Assembly (NCBI GenBank): GCA_029237695.1
Contig: CM055266.1
Span: 119,712,569 to 119,776,568, forward strand
Reading direction: 5' to 3'
From: Conchocele bisecta
Taxonomy: Eukaryota; Mollusca; Bivalvia; Lucinida; Thyasiridae
DNA: 64,000 bases
In this document: in pieces, positions 37,101 through 52,100 of the stretch
Layout: each line of letters begins with the position of its first letter
How positions within the stretch are numbered: position 1 is the stretch's first letter
Translations under genes and position numbers: made by a program
The notes under the pieces: model-generated
Told to the model about the DNA's origin: nothing
Databases searched by the model: none
The model's input: the letters and a program-made list of their open reading frames with translations, nothing else

Positions 37101-40100
37101 GTTGCCTTGCTCTTAAATAAGATGCAACATTACAAATAGCATTTTATTAAAACAAACTGGGCAAGTAACTTCTTGACCTGGGTACTTTTTCGAAGAATAA
37201 GTAGAGCTTCTGTTGTCACGTCGGCGTCACCGTCACGTCACGCTTTGGTTAAGGTTTTTAGTCAACCTTGTATATGGAATACTACTGGCCCTATGCCCAC
37301 CATACTTGGGACAACTTCATCTCCTAGTGATGTACATCAATAACCCCTGATCTATATTTGACCTTGACCTACATTTCCTCTTGAATTACTTAGTTAATTC
37401 CCCTTGGTTAAGGTTTTTAGTCAACCTTGGTTAATGTTTTTAGTCAAGCTTGTACATGGAATACTATTGTGCATACAGACACCATCAGGGTGTCCACGGT
37501 CAGGGAAAAGTCGGGAAAAAATTATTTTTTTCAAGGTCAGGGAATTGTCAGGGAATTTTGAAATTGGTAGGGAATTTTAAAATTTCTGAAAAGTCAGGGA
37601 ATTTTAGAATTTCAGGCCGAGAACCGATGAAAACTATGATAATGGCTAGGGCAGTTTCTTCCAGTTTGGCTATTAAAATAGTTATTTCTAAATAATCATA
37701 ATGAAAACGTTTCTTTAAAGCATTGTATGTTTTAAACTATTTTCATCAGAAGAAACTGAAAGGGACTGGCGCCCCTTGCCTCCTTAGCTGTTTCTCTTTC
37801 AGAAAATGACGATGTAGTAGCATATTATATTTCAGTCACTGCAGAAAATATTAGGAGCATTTACTTTCAACTTTTGTTTTTATGACGAGCGTATGCGTCT
37901 GTTTCAATGAAAGAATGGAAAGCGAAAAAAGCTGAAGGGGAGGAGGCCAACATATTTTTTATTCTAATATATTTGTGTAATCATGAGTACTGGGAACCCG
38001 ATTCTGAGAATGCAGGAAATGGCGTTTCACACCACTTGGATTTAAAAAAATTGCACATTTTTTTAGGACAAAACATGCAGCAATAAAACAATTACCAACA
38101 TTTGCAGGTGTGCATTACACATGTTATTCTCCAACCAATCAATTTGTTGGAGCCGTGCCACAATCTCAATAGATTTTTAATCTCGTACATTTTGGATATT
38201 TTTGTCAAGATTGGGAAATATAGAAACCGTGTTGAAATATGCATACAGAAACATGAAAAATGAGAGTAATAGAATGTGCTCAACCTTTGCTGAGAATGCA
38301 GGAAATGGCGTTTCACACCACTTGGATTTCAAAAATTTATGGGGGGCATGCCCCCGGACCCCCCTAGCACGATCGGGCCCTCAACATTGGCTAAAATTGG
38401 TCGGGGAAAAATAATTTGGGTCAGGGAAAAGTCAGGGAATTTTAGTTTTCCTAAAGTGTGGACACCCTGACCATACTTGGATAACTTTTTCGTATAGGGA
38501 TGTACATCAATAACCCCTGACCTATATTTTACCTTCACCTACATTTAACCTTGAATTACTTGGTTAATGTTTATAGTCGAGCTTGTATATGGAATACTCC
38601 TGGGCCTACATCAACCATACTTGGACAACTTCATCTCCTAGTGATGTACATCAATAATCCCTGACCTATATTTGACCTTGACCTACTTTTATCCTTGGAT
38701 TACTTAGTTATTTCCCCTTGGTTACGGTTTTTAGTCAAGCTTCTATATGGAATACTCCTGGGCCTACAGCAACCATACTTGGAAAACTTCATCTCCTAGT
38801 GATGTACATGAATAACCCCTGACCTATATCTGTCATTGACCTACATTTAACCTTGAATTACTTACTTAATTTCCCTTGGTTAAGTTTTTTAGTCAACCTT
38901 GGTTAAGGTTTTTATGCAGGCCGCAGCCACCTTGTTTGTCAAGCTATGTGTACATCGACAACCCTCGTAGTCGAGCTATGCTGTTCTCCTACAGCTCTTG
39001 TTATTTGTACTTGCCCAGCTGGGCGAGTGGAAATAAATGATTTTTTCAGCCCCTGCACTCGGGACTTCCATCAGAACCTACATATAAGCATGGGTTTGAT
39101 GTTGACATTTTTGAACTGCACTCGATTGCCGACCCCAGCATCTCACATGATCAATCATTGAAATGTGCTACATTTTGTAGTTCTATGTATTTAAAGATCC
39201 TTGAAGTGTGTAGACCATTAAAGTGTATTTTTTTATTAAATCACTTATTCCGGACTGTAAGACTTGGTCTACATAGACGTGGTCCTCGTTGTTTGTTAGC
39301 ATTGCTCGTTATATCCGTGGGATATTTAATGTAAAGATGAAGGCTTGTACCAGGGACTGAACCTAACAAACATCGATTGTACTGGTCAATTGTACTCGTT
39401 TAAGTTTCCGGAGGCATTGGCAATAACTGAGAAGATTCCACTGTATTTGAAACACTTTGTCTTAAAAATGGTAGTGAATGACGGCAAGCAGTGGGTGTAA
39501 ACAATTAAAATGTATTGAACGATTTGTAGCGGTGGTATTAATAAATTGAATTATTATTTTGCAATGTTTGATTGAACTAGGCTGTTGTGCCGCACATTCG
39601 TGGGAAACGACGTCCGTCTGTCTTCACAAAAGGGAAGACCCTGACTCCTGGAATGCCGTGACCTGATCCTGAAAAAACAAGGGTAATAATAGGAGGGTCT
39701 GGACTTCTGTACCACAGTAACTCCAAACAAGGGTAGCATATTGGCGTATTTTTAGCAAGAATACGCGATTGATTAACCAAAAAGTGGGTGTACAAAATGT
39801 GACAAATTCACCACAATGGTGTAAAATATGCATTGTTTTTCAAAGTTGGAGTATGAGAAAATACTGTAAATAAAGTTGAAAAATTATTTAATAGACGAAG
39901 CTGCAAAATCCTAACGCAAAATAAATTAATTTTTAGCTCAAACACCTGAGTGAAGTGCGCTATTGTTTACCGGCTAATGCGTTCCGTCGTTCCGTCCCGA
40001 CCGTCCGTCCGTCTGACAACATTTTCACAAAAGTCTTGCTCCTCGGTAACCATTGGGCCTTATAGTCACCCAAACCTCATGGTCAATGGTCCTTAGGTAG

Positions 40101-43100
40101 GGGGATTTACAAAAATTGATTGAAAAATGACCCACCATCAACGTAATTCCAATGATGGCCCCTGTCTAAAAATAGCACAAATTCTTCCTTCAAAAACTCT
40201 TTTCCTCAAGAAAAACCGCCAACCGGATTGCCACCCACAAAACTTGGATAAGGAATGATACGATGTACAATGCTCTTTCAATGTTGTTTAAAATGGTGAC
40301 CCCCATGCGGATCAAAATAAAAATGGGCGTGGCCCCGTGGTGTTCAAATTTTATTTTTGGAACCTGAATAATGGGTTCGTGTCATATCAAATCGAAGGTA
40401 TCAACGAGGCGGGATCCACTCTGGTGGGCATTTTTTTTGGTTCGAATCGGAATGGTTATTGCAGTGCTTGGACACTCGGCCGAATGTCGGCATGGTAGCC
40501 GAAATAAAAAATTATTTGGGCTAGTAAAAGTTTTTAAAAGAAAACCCCATATTTCACTAGCCCCAAATGACCAAAATTTTCGTAGCCGCCCAAAAAAAGT
40601 ATGACTGAATTTAGTGAAATATGCGATTCGAGGGGCGTATCTACACTGGCCAGGAAGATAGACGAGTGGACCACAAAATTAAACTGTTACAATTTAATAT
40701 GTTATTAATTTTAGTTTTATTAATAGTCCATTTTTTTCTTCCAATAACCAATTCTTATACAATGATGTTCCATTCATCCCCCTCCTCATCACTGATAGTA
40801 ATGTCCTCCTTCCGTCTTTCTCTATTCCTCCCTCCTCCACCATCGTCTTCAAATACAATGGCACGCGTACAGCCTGGTGGATGGTCGCAAGAGCCTTCAA
40901 ACGCGTGAAAACAAAACCCACACTCCACACCACGGACCAAGCTGGTGTACGATCCCCAACGGTACGAAAACCAAATAAACCACTACCAAGAAAACAAAAA
41001 GAAAAAGTAAGAAAAATACAACCAAAAGCCCCACCCAGACTATTACATTACCCACAAAAAGCCAATCCAAACAGACCACACTATAGATTTTTCATGCTGA
41101 AATAATGCTAAGAAAATTACCCCCCGCCCCCCTCCACCCCCCCGCTATTATTCAGGGCAGGCATGGCATCTTAAATCTTAAATTAGTAGCAGGAAAATTA
41201 GCGGGACATTTTGGTCGCCCTAAAGGTTTTCAAAACGCCCAAAGATGAAACCTGATCGAAAAGTGCGAAAACAATCGATCCCCCCACCTTCCTGGTTCAA
41301 TCGCTGGCATTACCATCGGAATGTGTACTCATTGCACACCCTGTGATAGTTATGTCCTGGAGAAAAACAACCTTATTGAAAGCAACTAATTCTGGCTTTT
41401 GTAATTTAACTTTTTTTGTTTTTGCACTTATAACAAAAAAAATTACACAAACTACTTACTATTCGCCCTATTTACACCCTTCATTCTTTATTTACTGCCT
41501 TCGTTCTTTCGCATCATGAAATCCCACTCAATTTTGGGAGCCGGCACAGCTTCAAGGACGATAGCCAAGGTCCGTCGACTTTCTTTCCTCCCTCGACCCG
41601 CCATTTATTATCTGCGCACGAACAAAGCAGAACGTGCCAGAATTAATTTTACCTATTTGCCCAAAGTCGGTTTTCGTAAACAATTTTCAAAATAGCGCTT
41701 GATAGTTTTTGTTCCAATAATATGGGAGGTATCGATTCTTCGTAGAATTATTTCAAAGGTAATCAGGTATGTTGCTATGCAGACTACATATCCAATGCAT
41801 TTCTGCGCCTTAATTAACATGCGAACAAGACGGTATTTTATAGAAATCAAATTGAATGTAGAGATTAGGGTCCGACAAAACAAACTGATGGAACGGCAAT
41901 TTTTGAAATAAGCAAGGTGCGATTTCGAACACCGGGTTAACATCTCCGCCATTTTCATTGGATAAATTAACGACAGTCTAAGAGTAATGCCTACCCAATC
42001 AAGCAACGTTAAACAACGCGTGGTTTGATCAAAGGTCAAGGAAATTATTTTTATTATGCCCAGGTTTTTTTTGGAAAAATAAAAAAATCCAGGCTTATTG
42101 GATTAGCGACAAAAGGCCGGGCGGGCTGGCGGCGGGTGGACGTTCCACAATCAGAATTGTTAAGTTTTCGTGTTTGAAGTCCATTTCTTTGTTTACTGTA
42201 ACCACCTAAGGACCACCAAACCTTTCAAACAGCTTCATAATCAAGGGGTGCACCACCACATATCACTAATCTCCAATCATGTTACTTTAAGTTTTTAAAC
42301 TTGACCACCCATTTTTTTTTCCGCGTAGTTCGACTTAGCCCATTTTTTCACTGTTAAGTTTATTTTCGTGTTTGAGTCCATCTTTCTATTTGTTACTGTA
42401 CCACCTATTGGACCGAACCAAACTTTCACAGCATTTCAGAATCAAAGGGTGCCCACCACATAGCACTATCCAACATGTTACTTTTTTTTTTTTACTTGAC
42501 CCATAATTTTTCCGCGTTAGTCGACTTCTTTTAGCCCCCCCAAAAAAAAAAAAAAAAAAATTTTTTTATTCCCAATGTATTAAGTTTTTGCGGCGTCTTT
42601 CCAATGTTTAAGTTTGTTTTTTTCGTGTTTAAGTCCATTTTCCTTTGGTACTGTATCCACCTAGGACCCACCAAATCTTTCACAGCTTCATAATCAAGGG
42701 GTGCGCCCACCACATATCACTATCCCCAACAATGTTACATTTTTTTTTAGCTGTTCAACCCATTTTGTTTTTCCGCGCAGAAATCGACCTTAAGCCATTT
42801 TCAATGTTAAGTTTTTCGCGATTTACAATGTTAAGGTTTTCCGAGTTGTTTTAAGGTCCATTTTCTTTGGTAACTGTACCACCTAAGACCAGCCAAACTT
42901 TCACAGCTTCATGAATCAAGGGAGCCCACCACATATCACTATCCAAACATGGTTTTCTTTTTTTTTTAACTTTCACCCATTTTGTTTCCGCGCAGTTAGT
43001 GACCTTAGCCATGTTTTCAAAGTTAACGTTTTCGCGTGTTTACAATGTTAAGTTTTTTAGTGTTTAAGTCCATTTCTTTGGTACTGTACCACCTAAGGGA

Positions 43101-46100
43101 CCACCAAACTTTCACAGGCTTCATAACCAAGGGGGTGCCTACCTGTGTACATGACAACTATTCCAACAAATGTGACCATTTTATTACCATTCACCTATTA
43201 TTTCTACGTAATTGACTTACCCATATTTTCCAACGTTAACTTTTTTAACGTATGTTATGGTTTTAAATGATTTTTTGGGTTAAAAAACTTTTTTCCGTTT
43301 GGTACTTTATTCTCTGCAACTGCTTCGCCCTTAGTACCCTTGTTGAAAGCTTCACATGGGTGTTTATCATCATCCATATTTTCATTCTAACCCCCAACCG
43401 TGTTGGCGGCCCCTTGTGCCCAACGAATGCAAAGGTCAAATTACCTGTTTGAATTTTTTTGTTTTTAAAGTTTTTTTGTACGTACTATTCTCTGCAAAAC
43501 TGCGTTCAACCCATTACCGTTGATACTTCACATGGGTTGGTATTTTATCATCAGTTGGGTCGCAACCCGCTTGCTGAAAGCAACGGATATCGATCGGCCA
43601 TTTTGGCCATACGTTCCGTCCTTATTACCCGTCCGTAACGTCCGTTGTCCGGATTAAAGTTTTTTTTGGTTAAAGTTTTTTCCATCTACTATATCTATTA
43701 TTTTTAGTGTCCATTCCTCGCCAGGCACGACATTGCGAGGCCACCCGGCCATCTAGTCTACAAAAAGTGGGTAATAACTTATGTGTTATTCAAGTGTCTA
43801 TGGCTTGGAACAAAAACCCTGCGGCCTTACGTGGTCTTTTGCCTCGTTTTCTTGTTAAAAAATAACCCAGGAGTTGTTTAACAATCGTCCAGAAACAAGC
43901 AAAAATGTTTGCGACTTTGGTAAGAAAGTAGAAGAAACATCCCAATAAAAGAAAATATTTTAGGGCGAGTGTCCAAAGTAAGCGGCGTGGGTAAAATCTG
44001 CTCGCCCAAGAATGACAAATTTCACTCGCAATTGGCGATTTGGGCGAGGCGCCCATATCGAGCACTGGTTATGTCATCCAAGATGGCTGGCCGAAAGGTC
44101 ACGGTCGAGTTCATTTTATTAGAGATTTTAAAAATTCTTGCTTTTCACATGAACCGCTTCGGCACCCATGGTAGCGCCAAACATTAGTTTATGGGTCCCA
44201 GGTTGAAGGCCTTTTCAAATTTGTTAAAAGTTGGTTAAACTGGGGTCATACGCTAATCCAAAGATGGCCGCCGTCTAAAAGAAATTGGCATAAAAATTCT
44301 TCAAAAAATCTTTATTTCATTTGAATCCGCCAGCCCCGATTTCGATTTCAAACGAAAATTCTTAGGTAGGAATGATCGATGGTACAATGCTCATTTTAAA
44401 GTTTGTTAAAATTGGTGGGACCCCGGGGTTCAACAAATGGGCATGGACCCGTGGGATCAAATTTTTATTGTTTTGGACCGCAAATGATGGTCCATGTCTA
44501 TATCAAATCTTAAGGTATCAAAAGAGGCGAATCAATCCTGGTAACAATTATTTGTCAGAAATTGGATGGTCCAGCCATGTCATCCAAGATGGCCGCCCGA
44601 AAAGGTCAAAAGGTTGTTCTTTTATTAGAAATTTCCAAGTCTTTCTTCACACGAACCGCTTGGCCCATGGTGGCCAAACTTCAGTTTATGGTCCATGGGT
44701 GGGATGAAGCCTTTATTCAGATTTTGTTTAAAACGGAGGTCGTTCACTAATCCAAGATGGCCGTCGTCTACAAAAAATAGCACAAATTTCTTAAAAAATT
44801 CTTCTCATGAACTGCCAGCCCGGATTTCGAAACGAAACTTTGGGTAGTAATGATCCGACGTAGAATGCCTCTTTTAAAGGTGTTAATTTCAAAAATGGTG
44901 GGACCCCGGGAGGGTCAAAAATGGGCGTGGGCCAGTGGGGTCAAATTTTTATTTTTTGACCAAATTTATGGTCATGTCGTATTTATCAAAGTTGAAGGTA
45001 TCTATTTGAGGCGATAGCTCTGGATGCAATAAATTTGGTCGGAAATCGGACTGTATTATGTCCATTCCATGATGGCCTCCAAAAATTTGTCCATCTTTAT
45101 TTAAAGATTTTGGTACGACTTTTCCTTTCCGGAACCGGGAACCACGCCGATGCTGGCCAAACTTTCAGAGTAAAGTCAAGATCCTTTGGGTGAGAAGCAT
45201 TTTCAGATTTCGGGTAAAATTGAGTCCTCACTTAACTCCAAGATGACCGCCATCTAAATAAAAATAGCACAATTTTTTGAAAACGTCATATTCTTTCTGG
45301 TTGATTCGAGTCCAGGTGAGCGAAATTAGGGCTAATCATGGCCCTCCTTTTGTTATTTTGCCCCCACCACCGAATTGGTGAGTAGGGGCATATTAGTGGT
45401 TACCTGGCGTCCCGTTCAACGTACGTACGTCCCGCAACCTTAACGCTTTTGGTTTTGGTAAATGGGCTTATAATTGCTTTGTTTCCTTGCATTGGATTCT
45501 TGCATTCCACATTTCACACACGCGTTGCTCCAATCAGTCCTCATAACCAGCCCTGTTGACAAATCCCCAATTCGTCCTGCCCCCTACTAAGCCCAGGGTC
45601 AAGCTCACAGGACCCTTGGTGCATTCGTAACGCCTATAAACGCTCTGGGTAAAAAATGGCTTTATAATTTATGGATTTCCTTGCTCGGATCTGCTTCACA
45701 TTCCACCACCCACGCATTGCTCCAAATGGTCCCTCGACTGGGTCCTGGTGACAAATCCACATTCGTACCGCCCGCCCCTGCTAATCCGCCCCAGGGTCAA
45801 GGTTCACAGACTCGGTTGCGTTTGAAAACCAAAATAACGCTCGGGGTAAATGACAATAATTAATGTGTTTCCTTTTTCGAATCTGCTTTCACATTTTCAC
45901 ACACACATTGCTCCAATGGTTCCATCTACCCCACGCCGCCCTGTGACAAATGCCAACATTCGTTCCCCCCCACCCCCGCTAAGCCCGATGGGTCAATGGT
46001 CACAGACTTGGTGGCGTTCGAAACCTTAATTAACGCATCGGGTAAATTGGCTTATTATAATTTCAGTTTCCTTTCTCGGATCTGCCTTCAACATTTCACC

Positions 46101-49100
46101 ACAACCCGAAACCGCCATATTGCTCCAATGGTCCTCACCTACTGCCCTATGACAAATCCAGGGTCAAGGTCAAACAGACATTGGTGCGTTCGAAAACCTT
46201 AAATGCTTGGGTAAAATGGCTTATAATTGTTTAATGTTTCCCTTGCACGGATCTGCCTTGATTATTTGCTCACCATGCACTGCTCTAATTGGTCCTCTAA
46301 TATCGCCCTGATGAAATATCCATGATCGTTCCCCCCCTGCCCCTTCTAAGCCCAGGGTTCGTTCGCCATAAGCTACATCTTGGTGCGTTTGAAACCATCA
46401 ACGCTCCTTTTTAGTAGGGTAAATGTCTTGTATTGTCCATTTCCTTTCAATGTATTGCATTATGGTTGATAATTTACCACACACGCATTGCTCTAATGGT
46501 CCTCTAACCGAACCTCCCTTGTGACCAAATCCACACTCGTCCTGCCCCCGCTGAAAGCCCTAGTGTCGATGGTCCCATAACTTTGAGTGTTCGATAAACT
46601 TCCTATGAAGTGCTTATAAATGTCTTCATTTTTTTTCCCCTTGCATGGATCCTGCATTTCACACACAACCATTGATCGTGAAGGTCTGCTATCATTACTG
46701 TGACATAAACAGATCCAATGCTTCTCTTGGCCCTGTTATTTTATTTTCAATATGCCTCGTTTTTCCTTTGGCTACAGCTGCGGGGCATTCCTGTGCAGAC
46801 GGGCCACAGTTTCTAGTTTTTATCATTTGTTTTCCCGTATTTTAGAGAGGAAAATAAAAAAATAATACATTTGTAAAATGTAAATTTAAAAATCTTTGGG
46901 TATAATGATAAAAATCTGTCCAAGTGGTCACATAACCGGGTACAAATATCAGGGTTTAAATATCTTATTAATTTCTGTTTCCTTTCACGGATCAGCTTCA
47001 TAGTTCATGTACACATTGCTCTAAATGGTCCTCTACTGTCATGGTGCCAAAGCCACGTTCGTTCCTGCCCCCACCCCGCAAAGCCCAGGGTCCAGGTTCA
47101 CATACTTGGTTGGCTTCAAATAACTTTCGCTCGGTAATATTCTTATAAAAATTTCTGTTTCCCCTTTCACGGGATCAAATCTTCATTACTTCATATACAA
47201 CTTGTTTCTAATGGTTCTTTCCTTTACCTGGTCATTGCCAAATCCCCCGTTCGTCTTGGCCCCCATCGCCAAGCCCCGGGTCAAGGTTTCACATACTTGG
47301 TGCTTCAAAAACTTTAACGCTTCAGGTAAATCTCTTATATTTCTGTTCCTTTCAACATCGCGAACAGGGCTTCCATACTTCATATACGCATTTGCTCCAA
47401 ATGGTCCTCCTACTGTTCCTGTGCCAAATCCACATTTGACCTGCCCCCGCCAAGCCCAGGGTCAAGGTCACATAACTAAGTTGGCTTCAAAAACTTTTAA
47501 ACGCTTCGGGGTAAATAAAAATCTATTTAATTCTGTTTTCCTTTCACGGATCACTTCAAATACTTCATTATACACAAATTGCTTTCAAATGGTTTCCTTT
47601 CTACTGTCCATTTGCCAAATCCAACGTTTCGTCGCCCCCGCCAAGCCCAGGGTCAAGGTTCACATACTTGTGCTATTCTAAAACTTTAAAACGCCTTCAG
47701 CGTAAATATCTTATAAAGTTCTGTTTCCTTTCACCGATTCGGCTTCAAACCATCATATAACGCATTGCCTAATGGTCCTCTACCTGTTCCTTGGCCAAAA
47801 TCCACATTTGTCCTGCACCCCCAGCCAATGCCCAGGGTCAAGGTGGTTTCACAACCAGAACTTAGTGCGTTCAAAAAACTTTAACGCTTCGGGTTAAATA
47901 TATTCGTAATGTTTCTATTCACCCTTTCACGGATCAGCTGTTCATTAATTCATATTCGCATTGCTCTAATTGGTCCACTTACCCGCCCTGTGCTAAATTC
48001 CACGTTCGTCCTGCCCCTGCCAAGCCCAGGGTCACAAGGTCCACATACTTGGTGCTGCAAAAATCTTTAGCGCTACGGGTAAAAAAATAAATTTACTTGC
48101 AATGTTTGGCCTCATGTTTAATTATCAAAGCGATATGTGGTGGGGCATCCGTGTTTCTGATGAACCATTTTCATTTTTAGTTATTTTATTATTTTGTCTT
48201 TGTCAATAAAACATGATTTGGAAACGGTTTTTAAACCCCTCCCATTTTTAGAACTCCATTTTCAACATGTCCAATCGGAAATGATTCTAAACTTGCTGTC
48301 AAACCATGTTTTTGATTGAAAAAAAAATCATTTTCCCAGTCATTTATTTTTCATGAAAAGGGGAAAAATAAAACTGCAGATGACAAAAATAAATTTATTA
48401 TATAAATTAATTAACTATTGACCGAGGTAGGATCCACCCAATTTGTTTTGTGCCACACATATAACCACCTAAATGCATGTTTTTTAGAGGAATAATAAAA
48501 TAAATCTCAACAAAATTGAATTCAGCATTGGTAAAGGGTTTATACAACGTAGTCCCCAAACCCATTTGATTTAGTACCTTCGCCTACACCAAATAATTCA
48601 AATGCAGCATTGTGAGGGTGAAATGAAAAAAATTAGGTCGCCCAAGTTTTGTTGCCCAGCGCCTATAGCACTAATCGCCGGTAATGTGTCGTTGTTTCCA
48701 GGTGCAAGCCCCTGCGAAGGCTGGCGGCCTTAGCCCCCTGTTCCCTGGTATGATCCCCAAGCAGGCGACCGTTTTCTAGGGCCAGAAAAAGGATTCGTTC
48801 TGTTCCAAGGCCCCTGCAGTATACTGACAACCCAAGATCAACCAAGGGATGCATTGAAATGGATTGGTAAGTTGGACTGGTGTATACGACCTTGTTGTTT
48901 AATGGGCGTAAAACCCCGATCAAAAGTCATTGGATAGTGAGACAACCACGCTGAAAGATCCAAACTGTAGATTCTCAAATATGCATATTTGGAACATAGT
49001 ATAAAATAGCACGACACCGACACCACTATTGAAGGAGTTGCTAGGTTGGCACTATTATTTTGAAACTAATAGCCAAACTGTCCATTTCTGAAACGTTAGT

Positions 49101-52100
49101 AGCTAAATGACTACTGCGGCTACCGTCAGTGCCTACCTAGAGCCAGTCCCCTATTCCACTGACACCTTGAATAATTACATTACCGTGCCATGTACAGTTG
49201 TAAGTTCACCATTGCCCCATGTTACAGAACGACGTGAACCTGATTACCGTGGGAGAGAAGGTGGGAGCTTCCGAGGCCACTCTCCTCAACATGCTGAACA
49301 TCTCGCCCTTCTCGTACGGTCTCGTCATCCAGCGTGGTGAGTCGCCGAGATTCCCATATTCTCCATATTCACCGTTGCTACACTCCACACCAGCGTAAAA
49401 TGTTGTATGTAAAAATAAGCGCCAGATTCCCGACGGATTCCCATTTAGCTACATGTAGAAGACACTGCATAAACTGTTTTACACATTTTTGTCTCGTAAC
49501 CAGCACATGGTTACTACATGAAAAATGTGTATATGTCTATTGGTAGAGCCGAGTCGCGAATTCCGTGTATTTTTCGACATTAAAATATTTTACGATCGCG
49601 AGAACTGCAGCACCAGAGTGATACTGGTATATCTGTTTGTCCATATTCCTTTCATGGCACAGTAAAACATCCATGACTGGTTCAACCTCTAAAACAATAA
49701 CCTGTGGTATGAATGGTAAATATAGTTGTGACCGACATAATTGTGAAATAAAATATGTAAAATTAATTCAACAGTCACATCGCTTCAATGGCCAGTTTAG
49801 AGTGGTTGTCTGTGTGAATATGTTCCGGACAGAAATTTGTAATATTTGCCGCAAATGATTTTGAACGTTGGATAATTACAATGATGAATTTATGAAAGCC
49901 GTTTTAATACATTGCATCATGATGATGCAATGTATTAAAACTGCTTTCATAAATGTATTGTAGCCGATCATCTCGTAAAGCCATGCATGATAAATAAAGC
50001 AGATAATTAGAATATTGTTGTACTTGTTGCTGAAGGTCTATTGTCCATGTTCCAGTGTATGACTCGGGCAGTGTATTTGAGCCGAAGATTCTCGACATCA
50101 CAGACGAGGATATCCTGTCCAGGTTCATGTCTGTAAGTACCCGTCATGAGTTGGTCTCTTTACAACCAGTGTTTGTGACACAGCCATCCATTAAATCTGC
50201 TGGAATATCTGGATTGTCGCGCCGCATTAATCGGGGTATACTGTGTAGGGGTGGCAATGTTCAGGATATATCCTGGAATCAAGATTTCAGGGGCCTGTAA
50301 GCCGCCTGTTTCTCTAAAGTTTGTACGACTAAAATGTTCGTTAGCGCAAATTTAGGACCGTTTGTAAATTTCAATTGGATTTACATTTATTGAGCATTTT
50401 GCACTTACGACCATTTTAGTCGTACAAAGTTTAGCGAAACGGTCCCCTGGTCCTGATAATTGTAGAAGAAATACATGGGAAGCACACTTGCACACATTTG
50501 TGAGTGTAAAAATATGTTTATTTAGCCATTTTCAAGATTTGACATTTGGAACTGTTCCCATCCTTGACTGGGCAAAATAGGATTATTTGGATCGTGGTCT
50601 TTTACTCTTCATGTTTGTGTTTAAAATGTCTTTGGGGTCAAAACCCAGGGGTTGAAAAAATCCTTTTGTTCCACTCGCCCAGCTGGGCAAGTACAAAAAA
50701 AAAGTACTTGCCCAGGTCAAAAAGTTACTTGCCCAGTTTCTTAGCTCACCTGAGCGAAGCTCATGTGAGCTATTGTTACCGCAATGTGTCCGTCGTCGTC
50801 GTCCGTGAACATTTTCAAACGTCTTCTCCTCGGTAACCATTGGGCCTATAGTCACCAAACTTCATGGTCATGGTCCTTAGGTAGGGGGATTACAAAATTG
50901 TTAAAATGACGTCATCACATAATCCAAGATGGCCGCAGTCTAAAAATAGCACAAATTCTTCAAAAATCTTCTTCTCAAGAACCGCTAACCGGATTTCGAC
51001 AAAACTTGGTAGGAATGATCGACGTACATTGCTCTTTCAAAGTTGTTAAAATGGTGACCCCGGGGTCAAAAATGGGCGTGGCCCGTGGGGTCAAATTTTA
51101 TTTTTGACCGAATATGGTCATGTCATATATCAAATTGAAGGTATCAATGAGGCGATCACTCTGGTGCATTTTTTGTCGAAATCGGATTGTTATGTCATCC
51201 AAGATGGCCGCCGAAAGGTCAAAAGATCGTTCTTTTATTAGAGATTTCAAAATTCTTCTTCACATGAACCGCTTGGCCCATGGTAGCCAAACTTAAAAGT
51301 TATGGTCCATGGGTGAAGCCTTTTCAGATTTGTTAAAATGGAGCTCATCGCTAATCCAAGATGGCCGCCATCTAAAAATAGCATAAATTCTTAAAAAATC
51401 TTATGAACCGCTAGCCGGATTTCGACGAAACTTGGTAGGAATGATCGATGTACATTGCTCTTTCAAAGTTGTTAAAATGGTGACCCCGGGGTCAAAAATG
51501 GGCGTGGCCCTTGGGGTTAAATTTTATTTTGGACCGAATATGGTCATATTATATATCAAATCGAAGGTATCAATGAGGCGATCACTCTGGTACATTTTTT
51601 GTCGAAATCGGATTGTTATGTCATCCAAGATGGCCGCCGAAATGTCAAATGGTCGTTCTTTTATTAGAGATTTAAAAATTCTTCTTCACATGAACCGCTT
51701 GGCCCATGGTAGCCAAACTTAAAAGTTATGGTCCATGGGTGAAGCCTTTTCAGATTTGTTAAAATGGAGGTCATCGCTAATCCAAGATGGCCGCCGTCTA
51801 AAAATTCTTAAAAAATCTTCTCCTGAACCGCTGGCCGGATTTCGACGAAACTTGGTAGGAATGATCGATGTACATTGCTCTTTCAAAGTTGTTAAAATGG
51901 TGACCCCGGGGTCAAAAATGGGCGTGGCCCGTGGGGTCAAATTTTGGGTCAAATTTTATTTTTGACTGAATATGGTCATGTTATATATCAAATCGAAGTT
52001 ATCAATGAGGCGATCACTCTGGTACATTTTTTGTCAAAATCGGATTGTTATGTCATCCAAGATGGCCGCCAAAATGTCAAAAGGTTCTTTTATTAGAGAG

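Larger units (their letters stand above)
39010..49220. other. Insertion-rich block, probably unpolished long-read sequence
   Basis: Limits are approximate. Repeats inside carry many extra single bases relative to clean copies of the same family. For example, about 95 bases of family E at 32218 correspond to about 106 bases at 42178. RPLP0 exons 4 and 5 inside are about 12-15% longer than expected, while exons on both sides are perfect. Reading frames within should not be trusted. Confidence 0.8.

Noticed and set aside
47202..47681. 159-codon open frame
   Set aside because: Lies in the family B array inside the error-rich block, where frames are not reliable.
39581..48866. RPLP0 as a pseudogene because of frameshifts in exons 4 and 5
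   Set aside because: Neighbouring repeats show the same insertion errors, and seven other exons and their splice sites are intact.
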